In this document: positions 1 through 9,981 of the stretch, piece by piece | Layout of the letters: each line of letters starts with the position of its first letter | How positions within the stretch are numbered: the first letter of the stretch is position 1 | Source of the DNA: Notolepis coatsorum | Taxonomy: Eukaryota; Chordata; Actinopteri; Aulopiformes; Paralepididae | Length of the DNA: 64,000 nt | Assembly (NCBI GenBank): GCA_963971535.1 | Contig: OZ020592.1 | Span: forward strand, 55,443,632 to 55,507,631 | Direction of reading: 5' to 3' | Made by a program: the position numbers and the translations under genes | Notes under the pieces: generated by a model | Told to the model about the DNA's origin: nothing | Databases searched by the model: none | What the model saw: the letters and a program-made list of their open reading frames with translations, nothing else

Positions 1-475
1 GATGCATCTTGTTGTAGCGTCTTTGCGTCGGTCAAAACCGATGCATTAATATAATTTCCTCTCATCCACTTCTGTCAGCAGTGCACTGTGACTGCACACA
101 GCTGATACTATACTACTAATACAGAAGGCGAGAGCCGCGTCACAGTTAACAACAACAAACAGTGGAAGTCGAGGACATGAATAGAATTGGGCTTCCTCTG
201 GCTAATGCCAGTTAGCCATTCAGCTAACGCTAAACTAAACTACAGTGTCTAACTAACTAACTAACGCAACACCAGTTCCATTAGTGAGGAGGGGGGGGGG
301 GGGGGTATATTGAAGACGCTTGACAACAGGTTCAAAGATAACTTCACATTTATTGGCTATTGGTTTCTTTATATCGCTTCATGCAGCAGGCTATCCAGGC
401 TGGCTCCGTGTGTGTTCTGTTGACATCCGATCCTAGCCTAGTAGTGTGTGACATCATCAACTACGCGACTCAGAC

Positions 476-478
<3 letters not shown>

Positions 479-526
<48 letters not shown>
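479..526. repeat. (CT)n microsatellite
   Basis: Uninterrupted CT dinucleotide run of 48 bases. A 15-base G run lies nearby at 291-305. No coding region is supported in 1-785; the short open frame across the CT run is a by-product of the repeat. Confidence 0.95.
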
Positions 527-529
<3 letters not shown>

Positions 530-839
530 CAATGATTTAACGTGGCCAAACGTTACAATATAAATACTAATTGGATAGTTGATGATAAACATTTAATTTC
601 ATTATCTGAAATATTATAAAATCATTTAAGTCTGCTATAAGCCATTATCCCTTTGTGTATGATTATTATTGTCTCACAGTAGTACATTGTGTGTGTGTTT
701 TTAGCTAAAGTGGATAGAAAAGACAGTTTATGCAAAAGTCTTCTTAGGCACCCAAGAGTTTTTATATAAATTGTCTTACAGTAGATTATTTTATTTTTAA
801 TAATAATATAAGCTGCATATAAGGAATACAACCAAATCC

Positions 840-1075
840 TCTGTCATACCATAAAATTGTATCATTATTTTGCATCGTGTTGAATCGCATCGTATCGCCC
901 CAAATCGCATTATGTTGAATCAAATCGTATCGAATCGTATCGTATCTCAACAGGGGGTGAATCGTATCGCATTGCATCGCCCGGTGCTTCAAATGTATCG
1001 TTAATGTATCGTATCGTTGGCACCGTATCGAGATGCGCATCGCATCGGCCTCGTGATGGAGATGCACATCCCTAC
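840..1075. repeat. Degenerate ATCGTATCG-rich hAT-like terminus
   Basis: A stretch of overlapping degenerate copies of ATCGTATCG / ATCGCATCG that, read on the minus strand, begins TAGGGATGTGCATCTCC. This arrangement is typical of the subterminal repeats of non-autonomous hAT elements in fish. The first 50 bases of the window (GATGCATC... CCGATGCATT) may belong to the same element. The other end and any target duplication lie outside the window, so the superfamily is an inference. Confidence 0.4.
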
Positions 1076-1641
1076 TAAACACCCATCAAGTGTGTCATAA
1101 AAGCCACTCTGTTCTGGTGGTCTATAGATTGTGCCTACTAGTACTGGTTTCGCCCTGTCTAATAAGATTTCAATCCAAACAGTTTCAATTTCATCATGGT
1201 TAAGGTCAGTACGGTTGATGTATTTGGTATCCTTGTGTATATACACACAGACACCACCTCCATACTGGTTCCTATCCCTCCTGACTATTGAGTAGTTTTC
1301 AATTTCAATCTCTGGATCCTGTACAGATTAGTCTAATTTTGTTTCTGTGAAACACAATATGTTAGCCTTACCGTTTAAAAACAACTGTTTGATTTCAGCC
1401 AGTTTAGGTCTCAGGCTATTTGTATTAAGATGAAATATGTGAAGTCCATTTTTGCTGGTAATCAGATTGATGTCGTCACATTTGAGGTAACTCTGTTCAT
1501 TTGTGTCCTGTCCTGTGGTGGGGGGAGGGGGGGCGTTGTTGCTGTTTGTGCCGTGAGTGGGGAGGGGGTGATTCTTTGTCCTTTGCTGGAGTCTGTATTC
1601 CTCTGTGTGAAAGCCCGCGATGTGGGGGGGGGGCTGGTTGT

Positions 1642-2508
1642 TTACGGATGTGTCTGTTCGTACTCCATTGTGGGGGAGGGGGGTGCCTTTTGTCCTGGCC
1701 CCGGCCCGGGTAGACTAGCTGGCATGGCGGGGCCAGCCAAGCTAACCGTTGGGTCCTTGCTGGTCTCGATGTCCCGCGCCGCTCTCCCTCTAGCCTCTCG
1801 CCAAGTCTGCTGGGGCTTTGGTGAGGGTGTGTCGCCGCTTGCTGGTCGGCTGGTGCAGCTGCTGGCTGAAGCGTCAGTTGCGGCCGGTGCCGGTGTGAGG
1901 AGCGATGCCTCGCTGTTTTGTCCCCGCGACGTGCTGGGCGCCTCGGTTGTGAACCCCGGTTCCTTCCCTCTCGCTGTGGCCTCTCGTGGGTTCTTTTGCA
2001 GAGGCGGCAGAGGAGGAATGTTGCCGTTGATCATGTCGTTAGCCGCCGTCTGTGTGGGTAGCAGTTGATCTGTTGTGCTGGCGAAGCTGGCTGCTGCTTC
2101 TTGGGTCAGCAGATTTAACTGTAGTCTCTGGTTCCGTGTCATTACGGGACCAGGGTTCTGATGTATGTCACCCGACATGAGCAGATATAATAAAAACATT
2201 GATCTCTTATTACACCTGCCTGTCAGGGGTAATTTCTTTCGTTCCGGATTTGCAGTAAGTACTGTGTGGATGGTCGTGGCTCCGAAGGCTGGATGTTTCC
2301 TCTCCATGCCCGTTAATAAGTAGAAGTCGCAATGGGACTGCTGATTTGCGTTTTCGCTACCCTCCACTTCTGTCTGGAGTTGCTGCTTGAGTTGTGAATT
2401 CAGGTACAAATCCATAATCCACAGGAGGGAAAGTATAAAATGCGCAAAATACTTTTTTGTTGTTGATCTGTTGCGTTGGTTACGGGAGCTGCGTAAAATG
2501 CGACCGTC
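1642..2508 (-). pseudogene. LINE N-terminal polyprotein region with 2A-like motif
   Basis: Open minus-strand frame for the N-terminal part of the LINE protein. The likely start is MDGRILRSS near 2510; an open frame extends further upstream but overlaps the neighbouring L1. A hydrophobic stretch FLLYLLMSG precedes GDIHQNPGP, followed by a long low-complexity tail rich in Ala, Pro, Ser and Thr. The hydrophobic-to-NPGP arrangement is known in APE-type LINEs, where it sits ahead of the endonuclease. The plus-strand open frames over the same bases (such as 1430-2068) are shadows of this GC-rich region. Confidence 0.6.
2146..2172 (-). other. 2A-like peptide motif GDIHQNPGP
   Basis: Codons on the minus strand read G-D-I-H-Q-N-P-G-P. 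The 2A consensus is D-V/I-E-x-N-P-G-P, with peptide-bond skipping between the final G and P. The Glu position is His here, as in several published LINE 2A-like sequences. It lies just downstream of a short hydrophobic segment, the usual context. Activity cannot be judged from sequence. Confidence 0.6.
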
Positions 2509-2514
2509 CATGTT

Positions 2515-2812
2515 GAAGCCGGATGACGAGGAGAGGGAGGAAATTCTACGGAGAACCAGACAGCAGGGGAAACAAATTACCACCGGAGACGGCGACACTA
2601 TCCGCGCGCATCAAGATTTCACGCAAACCGTGGCCAAACAACGGGCCCAGTTCAACGAAGCACGGGGCTTGCTCAGGTCCTGTGAGGGGGTACGCTTTGG
2701 CTTGTGGTACCCTGCAGAGCTAAAGATAACAACATCGGATGGCAAATGCATAAGTTTCAAAGATCCCGCAAAGGCAAAGAACTTCATAGAGAATAATTTG
2801 CATCCCAAGTAG
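2515..2812 (+). pseudogene. L1 ORF1p C-terminal domain
   Basis: The frame ending TAG at 2812 translates to a segment with REEILRRTRQQGK, DFTQTVAKQRAQFNEAR, FGLWYPAELKI and a final FIENNLHPK. The pattern DxTQ...R..F...L...YPAxL...GK...F resembles the C-terminal domain of L1 ORF1 RNA-binding proteins. The coiled coil and most of the RRM are missing, so this is a 5'-truncated piece, about 98 of an expected 300 or more residues. Confidence 0.7.
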
Positions 2813-2984
2813 TGACGGCAAGACGAGACAACATTGGACTTGTTGCGTGGATTTATAGTTTCCTTTCCACAAGGTGCACAACGGACTATAAACCCAGTGG
2901 ACAATACAGAAAGACTTAAATTTTGTGGACACTTTCTCGCCTTCGACAACTAAAGGTGCGTATCTATATGCTTGCTTACTTTGT

Positions 2985-3590
2985 ACTGTTGTACTGCTAT
3001 ATCGGCCTCCTGGGCTCAGTATATAGGCGCTGGCGAGGTTTTCGTTAATAATACAGACACTGTTTTAATATCTATTTTTGGTTTGGTGTTTTTTTCCGAA
3101 TTGAATACCAGCAAACGGCATTTTATAGGTGCGCACCTGTTGTACTGCTATATCGGCCTCCCGGGCTCAGTATATAGGCGCTGGCGAGGTTTTCGTTAAT
3201 AATACAGACACTGTTCTATATCTAATTTGGTTCGTTGTTTTTTTTCTTATGGGCCGGGTTAATAATACTGTGTAGATTCCACCGGAATCACGCAGTGAAC
3301 GACGCCAATAAGGGCGCTCCGACAACTATATCTGTATGCTTATTTTGTATTTTCTTTTTCGAATTGAACGCCAGCAAACAGCATTTAGGTGCACACCTGT
3401 TGTACTGTTATCTGCTTTTCTGGGTCAGCTAGGAGCTGGCGATGTTTTCGTTAATAATACAGACACTGTTTTAATAATTATTTTTGGTCTGGTGTTTTGT
3501 CTTATGGGCTGGGTTAATAATACAGACTGTATGTAGACTGTAGATTCCACGGGAATCTGCAGTGATCGACGCCAATGAGAGGACTTTATA
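2985..3590 (+). repeat. Three imperfect direct repeats in the L1 inter-ORF region
   Basis: The sequence TTGTACTGCTATATCGGCCT, continuing into a block ending TTCGTTAATAATACAGACAC, occurs near 2987, near 3140 and, more diverged, near 3400. Each copy is followed by related AT-rich sequence and fragments such as GGGCTGGGTTAATAATAC and ATTCCACGGGAATC. No reading frame runs through them. They lie between the L1 ORF1 and ORF2 remains. Confidence 0.8.
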
Positions 3591-4478
3591 TTACTTTGCA
3601 GTAACTGCTGCTAAACGAAGCACTTTAAGTTAACGTCTCAGCTTCTATTTCTATGCTGTGTTCGTTTTGTGTTATAGGAAGCCCGTTCTGGATGGTATGT
3701 CTTGCTGTGCCAGCCAGCCTCATTATAATACAATGGTGTTGCGCTTAGCGAATACGGGATCACTGGTCTGCTTTAATGGCTGTGGCTTTAATTTTTTATT
3801 TTTCTTCTTCTTTCTATGATATGGTCCGTCTGTGCGAGGTTAAACAGAGCGGGCCATGTCTATGTTATGTGGATATAGTCAGCTCATACTATTGTCACGC
3901 TTGCACGTAGCGTTTTATTTTGAAGGACTGTTCCCTATTCCATTCACTTCCGGGATCAAATCAATGAGGCTCTTCACAAGAGGGCATTTCAGGGACTCTA
4001 GAGTGCCTTTTTGATATCCATCTATTCTATTCTTGATCATTATTTTCAATGATAGGCACGCCATGCTGCCGTAAATCCAGTGTTTTAATTTTAACAAGGT
4101 GTTCTGTTTTGTTTTGTTTCTTATTTTGTTTACCACAGACGGTAAAAGATTGATTGTGGTTAGACTGGTTAGTATTATTTCAGTTTTAGTATTACACGGT
4201 TCTGGTAAGGCTCAGCCCCACAGGGTAAGCTTTGAATATGGTCTTGTCAGAGGAGGAAAGACAAGTAGAGGTTTCTGCAGTCTCTCATTTGGGGAGGGGC
4301 CGGCAGGGGGGTCTTGGGATGTTTTGTGTTTTGTGTTCGTATCCTTGTTTTCTTTTGTGTTTCTTGTTCATGTCTTTAATGATGCATTGTTCTTATACAG
4401 GGTTACTGTCAATTAAATTGCTCTGTGCTTGGGCTGTCTGTGACCAGGAGGTAATTATGTCTTGTTTTACACCACGGT

Positions 4479-4725
4479 ATGGCTGTACCTAATCCTAATA
4501 AATTGCGGGGGGCAACTACAAAATTTACAACATGGAACACTAAAGGGATGAACCACCCAGTGAAACGCAGTAAAATATTTGCACACTTTTTGCAAACGGA
4601 TGTAGCCTTTTTAACTGAAACACATTTGCTTAATAAGAATCACAATATGCTGAAGAGGGGGGGCTTCTCGCAGATTTTTCATTCCAAATTTGATGCCAAA
4701 TTCCGTGGTACAGCCATTCTTATAA
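4479..4725 (+). pseudogene. L1 ORF2 endonuclease, N-terminal piece
   Basis: The frame begins MAVPNPNKLRGATTKFTTWN and continues with KGMNHPVKRSKIF, DVAFLTETHL and FRGTAILI, matching the start of the L1 APE-type endonuclease: the TWN strand with its metal-binding Asn and the LTETHL motif with the catalytic Glu. It runs directly into the inserted minus-strand LINE at about 4726. The domain resumes at 5748. Confidence 0.8.
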
Positions 4726-5747
4726 GATAAGATAAGATATTCCTTTATTGATCCCCTTGGGGAAATTCAGGCATCATAGCAGCATGGGGGGGAGGGGGGA
4801 GGGGTACAGGTAGTAAAACAACACAGTATACAGGTAGTAAAAGACAACACAGGCAGTGTAAACAATTTGATCAATATGGTCAATATAATTTACTATCTGA
4901 CTAGCTGAGGAATATTCACATTATTCACAGTGTCACATAAGGTGCAGTATGCATGAGGTAGTGTTATAATTTACTATCTACTGAGTATACATTAATCAAA
5001 GTACCAGGGTAGTCTACTTTGTCCCCCTTGGGTTCCTATAAGTCCCAGGTCAATGTCTGGTAGCAGTCGCTGTCGCTGCCCCCTGTTGTGGGGCCTGGAG
5101 GCTGCTAGTCGCTGCCCACTGTTGTGGAGCCTGATGGCCGCTGGTATGAAGGACTGTCCGAGGCGGTTAGTTGAGTGTCGGGGGGGGATGAGTCTGTGGC
5201 TGAACGAGCTTCTCATCTTGACTAGCTCGTCGTAGAGGGGGTGGTAGGGGTTCTCCATGATGGCATCCAGCTTCCTTATCATCCCCCTCTCTACCATCAC
5301 CTCAAGTCTAGGTAGCTCGACTCCCACCACGGAGCTAGCCTTCCTCACCAGCTTGTTGAGCTTGTTGGTGTCCCTTGAGTTGATGTAGCCTCCCCAGCAT
5401 GCCACAGCATAGAAGAGGATGCTGGCCACAACAGACTGGTAAAAAGACTGCAGCAGTTTGTTGCACACATTGAAGGACCTGAGTCTCCTCAGGAAGAACA
5501 GCCTGCTCTGTCCCTTCCTGTAGAGGGCCTCTGTGTTGTCCGACCAGTCCAGTTTATTGTTCAGGTGTACCCCAAGGAACTTGTATGAGTCCACCATCTC
5601 CACATCCACCCCTCGGATGGAGATGGGAATCGGGGGGGGCCTCTTCTTGCCCCTCCGGAAGTCCACCACCAGCTCCTTGGTCTTACTGGTGTTGAGTTGG
5701 AGATGGTTGCTGTCGCTCCACCCCACGAAGCTCTCCACCAGGGCTCA
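4726..5747 (-). mobile_element. Rex1-like LINE 3' end inserted in the L1
   Basis: A 5'-truncated LINE in opposite orientation to the host L1. Its minus-strand 3' end reads GGGGATCAATAAAGGAATATC followed by a short TTATC tandem tail (4726-4745), a tail style of fish Rex1/CR1-group LINEs. The L1 endonuclease frame stops at AILI on one side and resumes at IHRDVQF on the other, so the insertion is precise. At most a few bases (TTAT) look duplicated. The family name is inferred from the tail and the C-terminal protein style. Confidence 0.8.
4992..5738 (-). pseudogene. LINE reverse transcriptase C-terminal region
   Basis: A 248-codon open frame starting within the reverse transcriptase: SKTKELVVDFRR and YKFLGVHLNNKLDW (thumb region) followed by the C-terminal extension FFLRRLRSF, SILFYAVACWGG and NRLGQSFIPAAIRLHN. 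These are hallmarks of the region after the catalytic core in Rex1/CR1-group LINEs. The catalytic YxDD part and the endonuclease are missing through 5' truncation. The same C-terminal motif recurs at 56388-56755. Confidence 0.8.
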
Positions 5748-6389
5748 TTTATTCATAGAGATGTGCAGTTTACACAATCAAAGGTGATATCGGGCAGCGA
5801 TGGTCGCTATATTCTCGTTCAGGGACACCTGTTTAATATACCGGTGGTACTGGCATGTGTCTACGCTCTGCTTTCTCTGCTTCCAGACTTGAATAGTCAT
5901 CATTTGATTTTGGGGGGAGATCTAAATACAGTCCTATATCCCCTGCTGGACAGATCCAGAACAACACCTGGAACATTGAGTAAATCAGCAGAGACTATTA
6001 ATGCTTTTTTACAGGCTTACGGAGTGATTGACGCATGGAGGTACAAACACCCAGGGTCCAGACAATATAGCTTCTTCTCAGCAGCACATCAGTCCTATAG
6101 CAGGATTGATTATCTTCTACTCGATAAAAGGCTCCTCCCATTTATTAAGTCAAGCGATTGTGAGAGTATTGTTATCTCAGATCACGGCCCAGTTACAATG
6201 GCACTGGGATTTCCAAATAATGAACCCCCACAACGAATATGGCGGCTGAACTCATGCTTATTGTCGAATGAAAAGTTTGTTGATTTTATTAACTTCCAAA
6301 TAGATTTTTTCATAGAAACTAACAAACATCCGGACACAAGCCACTGCAACTTCTGGGAAGCGATGAAAGCATACTTGCGGGCCAGATAA
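5748..6389 (+). pseudogene. L1 ORF2 endonuclease, C-terminal piece
   Basis: Resumes the L1 endonuclease after the inserted LINE: IHRDVQFTQSKV, GRYILVQGHLF, LILGGDLNTV (GGDxN metal-binding motif), YSRIDYLLLD and ISDHGPVTMAL (SDH motif with catalytic Asp and His), then RIWRLNSCLL. It ends at a stop at 6387-6389. The bases from about 6388 to 6542 still resemble L1 linker sequence in a shifted frame (QIISFNAGLNKRRS), so one frameshift and a second disruption separate it from the reverse transcriptase frame. Confidence 0.8.
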
Positions 6390-6542
6390 TATCTTTTAAT
6401 GCCGGTCTGAATAAGAGACGCTCAACACGCCTCAATGAACTGACTTCCTTAAGATATTGACCATAAACACTCAGCCTCACCATCCACTGACCTCTACAAG
6501 GAGAGAATTACTCTGCAGACAGAATTTGACATCCTGTACACT

Positions 6543-9287
6543 GTGGCAGTGGAGGAGCTTCATCTTAGATCTCGCCAGGAGTTTTATGAACATGGGGAAC
6601 GAGCTAGCAAATTGCTATGTCACCAGCTAAGACAGTCTGCAGAGGCTGGACTTATTGCAGAGATTGACACTTCAGATGGAATAGCTACCGATCAAAAAAT
6701 CATCAATAACCAATTTAAGGAGTTATATGAGACCCTTTACACCTCTGAGAAGAGGGAGGATATACAGATGGCGCAGTTTCTCGATGATCTTGATTTGCAG
6801 ACCTTAAGTGACCAGGATAGGTCTGATCTTGACCGCAATATCTCTGTGGCTGAAATTGATCAAGCTATCAGGAAGATGAAGGGTGGCAAAGCCCCAGGGC
6901 CGGACGGCTTCCCAATAGAATTTTTTAAAACATTCTCTCTCAAACTAATTCCTATTTTAAAAGATGTATATGCAGAGGCACTGGAACGGGAGTCACTCCC
7001 ACCCACAATGACTCAGGCCACAATTTCAGTCCTTTTTAAAAAAGGAAAAGACCCTCTGAAGTGTGAATCATATCGGCCAATCAGTTTGCTTTGCTGCGAT
7101 TATAAGATTTTAACCAAAGTTTTAGCCAGTAGACTGGAGTCAGTTATCCATACAGTGGTACACCCGGATCAAACGGGCTTTATTCTGGAGCGTCAGCTCT
7201 TTGGTAACATACGTAGGCTGTTCAATATCATATACTCTCCTGAAGCCCCGCCCACAGCAGAGGTTCTGTTATCTCTCGATGCTCAGAAAGCATTTGATCG
7301 CATTGAATATGAATACCTTTTCACAACTCTAGAGAGGTTTGGGTTTGGGCCCATTTTCCGCGCTTGGATTAGGGTCTTGTATCTTTCACCACAGGCCTCG
7401 GTCCGAACCAATAAGACTATTTCCAAATACTTTCAGATAGGGAGGGGCACTAGACAGGGTTGCGGATTGAGTCCCTTATTGTTCGATCTCGCCATTGAAC
7501 CACTGGCGGTCGCTCTGAGGAGTGATGCAGGCCTCGCAGGTATCTCTAGGGGCGGCCAAACACATATACTATCACTAAATGCAGATGACCTGATTCTGTA
7601 CCTGTCCGATCCCCATGTTTCCATCCCGAAGGCACTGGATATTATCTCAAACTTTGGCAAGTTCTCAGGATACAAAATTAACGTCTCTAAGAGCTTGTTG
7701 TTTCCGGTTAATGATTTCGCTCGAAAGATGTCGTTCGGGGCATACCCACTGAAGATAATATCTGAGTCTTTCACATACCTGGGAGTGACTGTGACACACA
7801 AGTATAGGGACTTATTTAAGCTGAACCTTAAACCAGCCCTTGATAAGGCTAAACAAGATCTTGCTCGCTGGTCAACACTTCCCCTATCACTAGCCGGCAG
7901 GATTAACTCAATCAAGATGACAATTATGCCCAGGTTCCTATTTTTGTTTCAAACAGTGCCCGTCTTTATCCCCAAATCCTTTTTCAAAGAATTAGACACA
8001 TTTATTACAACCTTTATCTGGAATAAGACCACCCCACGTATTAGAAGGGCATTCCTGGAAAGACCGAAAGAGGATGGAGGATTAGCACTCCCAAATTTTT
8101 TACAATTCTATTGGGCGGCAAACATCCATAAACTGACATATTGGATGGCTGCATCACATGGGGGAGGCGGAATGGTGTGGGTTGACATGGAACAACACTC
8201 CGCCCACCCGGTATCGCTATCCTCACTAGTGTGTGCTCCACTGCCACTCAGTAAAAAGCGCCTCACAAATAACCCCATGGTGATTGGCTCACTCCGTATA
8301 TGGGCACAGTTTAGGACTCACTTTAAATATAAACAAGCCTCACCCTATCTCCCAATTGCATCTAATGCACTTTTTACGCCCTCACTCATGGATGCAGCAT
8401 TCAAAACATGGGCCGGAAAGGGGCTAAAGAAGGTGAAGGACCTGTTTAAAGAAGGGCTTTTTATGTCCTTTGAACAGTTGGTAGGCGGGTATGACATTCC
8501 CCGCTCACATTTTTTTAGATATTTACAGGTGCTGGGTTTTGTAAAGAAATATTTAGCTTCTTTTCCTGTACTTCAACCAGACAGGTGGCTGGATAAGTGG
8601 CTGGAGGGAGACCCAAAACAAAAGAGGATAGTGAGTTCACTATACAGTGATATCCAAGAGATGGCATCCCCATCACTGGACCGTATCAGGGAGTCATGGG
8701 GTAAGGATATGGGACTTGAAATCCCTGACGATTCTTGGCAATTGGCAATTAAAAGAATACACTCATCATCTGTCTGCATCAGACATGGATTACTCCAATT
8801 CAAGGTATTTCATAGACTACACCTCTCTAAGAGCAGACTTGCCGAGATCTACCCGGATGTGGATCCGACCTGCCCCAGGTGCCATCAGGCTCCAGCCACT
8901 CTCTGCCATATGTTCTGGTCATGCTCATCACTATCCCGATTCTGGCTTTCTGTTTTTGAAACATTTTCCTTCATGTGTGACAGGGAGATCAGCCCCAACC
9001 ACTTGGTTGCAGTTTTTGGAGTGCTCCCTGGCGAAATCAGGGTATCTATCGCTCAAACAGATGCTGTGGCCTTCTCCTCTTTGTTGGCTAGACGCCTTAT
9101 TTTGCTTAATTGGAAGTCAGCCATTCCTCCATCACATCGACGCTGGGTCGAAGATGTGATGGCACACCTAAAACTTGAGAGACTTAAATACCCCACCAGG
9201 GGCTCTACCCAGAGATTCTTCCAAGTTTGGCAGCCATTTCTGGATTATTTTAATCTAAAATTCCCGGCTGAGGATGCTTCGGCATAG
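6543..9287 (+). CDS. L1 ORF2 reverse transcriptase and C-terminal region
   Basis: A 914-codon open frame. It contains the linker, then reverse transcriptase motifs: KAPGPDGFPIEFFK (about residues 115-130), YRPISLLCCDYKI, LSLDAQKAFDRIEY (catalytic Asp), GTRQGCGLSPLLF and the catalytic box, then the thumb and a C-terminal region with C-x2-C...H...C (CPRCHQAPATLCHMFW). The catalytic box reads LNADD, with Asn (codon 7578-7580) where the family has Tyr; both Asp are present. The true ORF2 start is upstream in the separated endonuclease pieces, so the Met at 6543 is only the first in the frame. It belongs to a dead L1 copy, though this half is remarkably well preserved. Confidence 0.88.
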   Translation: MAVEELHLRSRQEFYEHGERASKLLCHQLRQSAEAGLIAEIDTSDGIATDQKIINNQFKELYETLYTSEKREDIQMAQFLDDLDLQTLSDQDRSDLDRNISVAEIDQAIRKMKGGKAPGPDGFPIEFFKTFSLKLIPILKDVYAEALERESLPPTMTQATISVLFKKGKDPLKCESYRPISLLCCDYKILTKVLASRLESVIHTVVHPDQTGFILERQLFGNIRRLFNIIYSPEAPPTAEVLLSLDAQKAFDRIEYEYLFTTLERFGFGPIFRAWIRVLYLSPQASVRTNKTISKYFQIGRGTRQGCGLSPLLFDLAIEPLAVALRSDAGLAGISRGGQTHILSLNADDLILYLSDPHVSIPKALDIISNFGKFSGYKINVSKSLLFPVNDFARKMSFGAYPLKIISESFTYLGVTVTHKYRDLFKLNLKPALDKAKQDLARWSTLPLSLAGRINSIKMTIMPRFLFLFQTVPVFIPKSFFKELDTFITTFIWNKTTPRIRRAFLERPKEDGGLALPNFLQFYWAANIHKLTYWMAASHGGGGMVWVDMEQHSAHPVSLSSLVCAPLPLSKKRLTNNPMVIGSLRIWAQFRTHFKYKQASPYLPIASNALFTPSLMDAAFKTWAGKGLKKVKDLFKEGLFMSFEQLVGGYDIPRSHFFRYLQVLGFVKKYLASFPVLQPDRWLDKWLEGDPKQKRIVSSLYSDIQEMASPSLDRIRESWGKDMGLEIPDDSWQLAIKRIHSSSVCIRHGLLQFKVFHRLHLSKSRLAEIYPDVDPTCPRCHQAPATLCHMFWSCSSLSRFWLSVFETFSFMCDREISPNHLVAVFGVLPGEIRVSIAQTDAVAFSSLLARRLILLNWKSAIPPSHRRWVEDVMAHLKLERLKYPTRGSTQRFFQVWQPFLDYFNLKFPAEDASA

Positions 9288-9719
9288 GACGGTGATCTAT
9301 TAGATAGGCAATTTCTATATGGCAAGTGACAACCTGTATGGGAACAATGCAATTTTCTTTGATTATTATTACTATTTGTATTTTTTATTTTTATTTTATT
9401 TTTGTCTACTTTATTTTTCATTTATTTTAGGTATTGTGCAGTTATATGTAGTCATGTATTGTATGTATGTTTGTACGTATGTATATAATGTTGTTGAACC
9501 TTTAAAAAACCAATAAAAACTATTTAAATAATAATAATGCGTGTAGGGTACTAGATAACAGGTATTAGGGGTATATCCTGTATAAGACATTTAACTAAAT
9601 GGTGATTTCATTGGATATGCACTGTTAATTAATGCTTGTATATCTTATCGTGTGTTGTCATGTTTGTTTATATGTTTGTTTAAAAAATTATAAAAAAATA
9701 AAATACAAAAAAAAAAAAA
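9288..9719 (+). other. L1 3' UTR and A-rich tail
   Basis: Follows the ORF2 stop. It is AT-rich with a candidate polyadenylation signal AATAAA near 9512 and a second AATAAA shortly before the terminal A run (about 9705-9719). The L2 reverse transcriptase fragment begins immediately after the A run, which marks the L1 3' boundary. Confidence 0.7.
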
Positions 9720-9981
9720 CCATGAACCCCACCGTCATAGACAACTATCGTCCTGTCTCTCTTCTCTCCTTCCTTTCTAAAACACTTGAATGTGCTGTAT
9801 CCATCCAACTTACTGATTATCTCTTACAGAATGATCTCCTAGACCCTAATCAGTCAGGCTTCAGGACTGGTCACTCCACAGAGGCGGCCCTCATAGCGTT
9901 CACAGAGGCTCTTCACTTAGCAAAAGCGAAGGGCCTCTCCTCTGTCCTGATTCTCCTAGACCTGTCTGCAGCCTTCGACAC
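9720..9981 (+). mobile_element. L2 LINE, left part (reverse transcriptase start)
   Basis: Translates to VIDNYRPVSLLSFLSKTLE, QNDLLDPNQSGFRTGHST and VLILLDLSAAFDTV, the first reverse transcriptase blocks of an L2-clade LINE, including the catalytic LDLSAAFDT motif. The 5' half with the endonuclease is missing. The frame is interrupted right after DTV by the BEL/Pao element, and the continuation DTVNHQILL follows at 16223. Confidence 0.88.

Larger units (their letters stand above)
1076..2510 (-). mobile_element. L2/CR1-group LINE, 5' part with endonuclease start
   Basis: On the minus strand, translation gives an N-terminal region (about 2508-1642), then an apurinic-type endonuclease start at about 1430-1076 with the pieces NSLRPKLAEIKQLF, ILCFTETKLD, GGGVCVYIHKDT and VGTIYRPPEQSGF, all typical of the exo/endo/phosphatase domain of CR1/L2-group LINEs. 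The reverse transcriptase is absent: the copy stops at the hAT-like sequence at 1075. At its other end it abuts an oppositely oriented L1. The endonuclease contains at least one stop, so it is a dead fragment. Clade placement within CR1/L2 is inferred. Confidence 0.75.
2510..9719 (+). mobile_element. L1-clade LINE, degraded, with inserted LINE
   Basis: Parts in order: C-terminal domain of ORF1 (to 2812), an inter-ORF region of about 1.67 kb, ORF2 endonuclease (4479 on), an inserted minus-strand LINE (4726-5747), the rest of the endonuclease (5748-6389), the reverse transcriptase and C-terminal region (6543-9287), a 3' UTR, and an A-rich tail ending at 9719. The 5' end with the start of ORF1 is missing. 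The type of ORF1 and the poly-A tail support L1 rather than the L2/CR1 LINEs found elsewhere in the window. No target duplication was identified because the 5' end is ill defined. Confidence 0.85.

Noticed and set aside
1430-2068. 212-codon plus-strand open frame rich in Gly, Val and Cys
   Set aside because: It lies antisense to the GC-rich N-terminal region of the minus-strand LINE, has no recognisable domain and is explained by composition.
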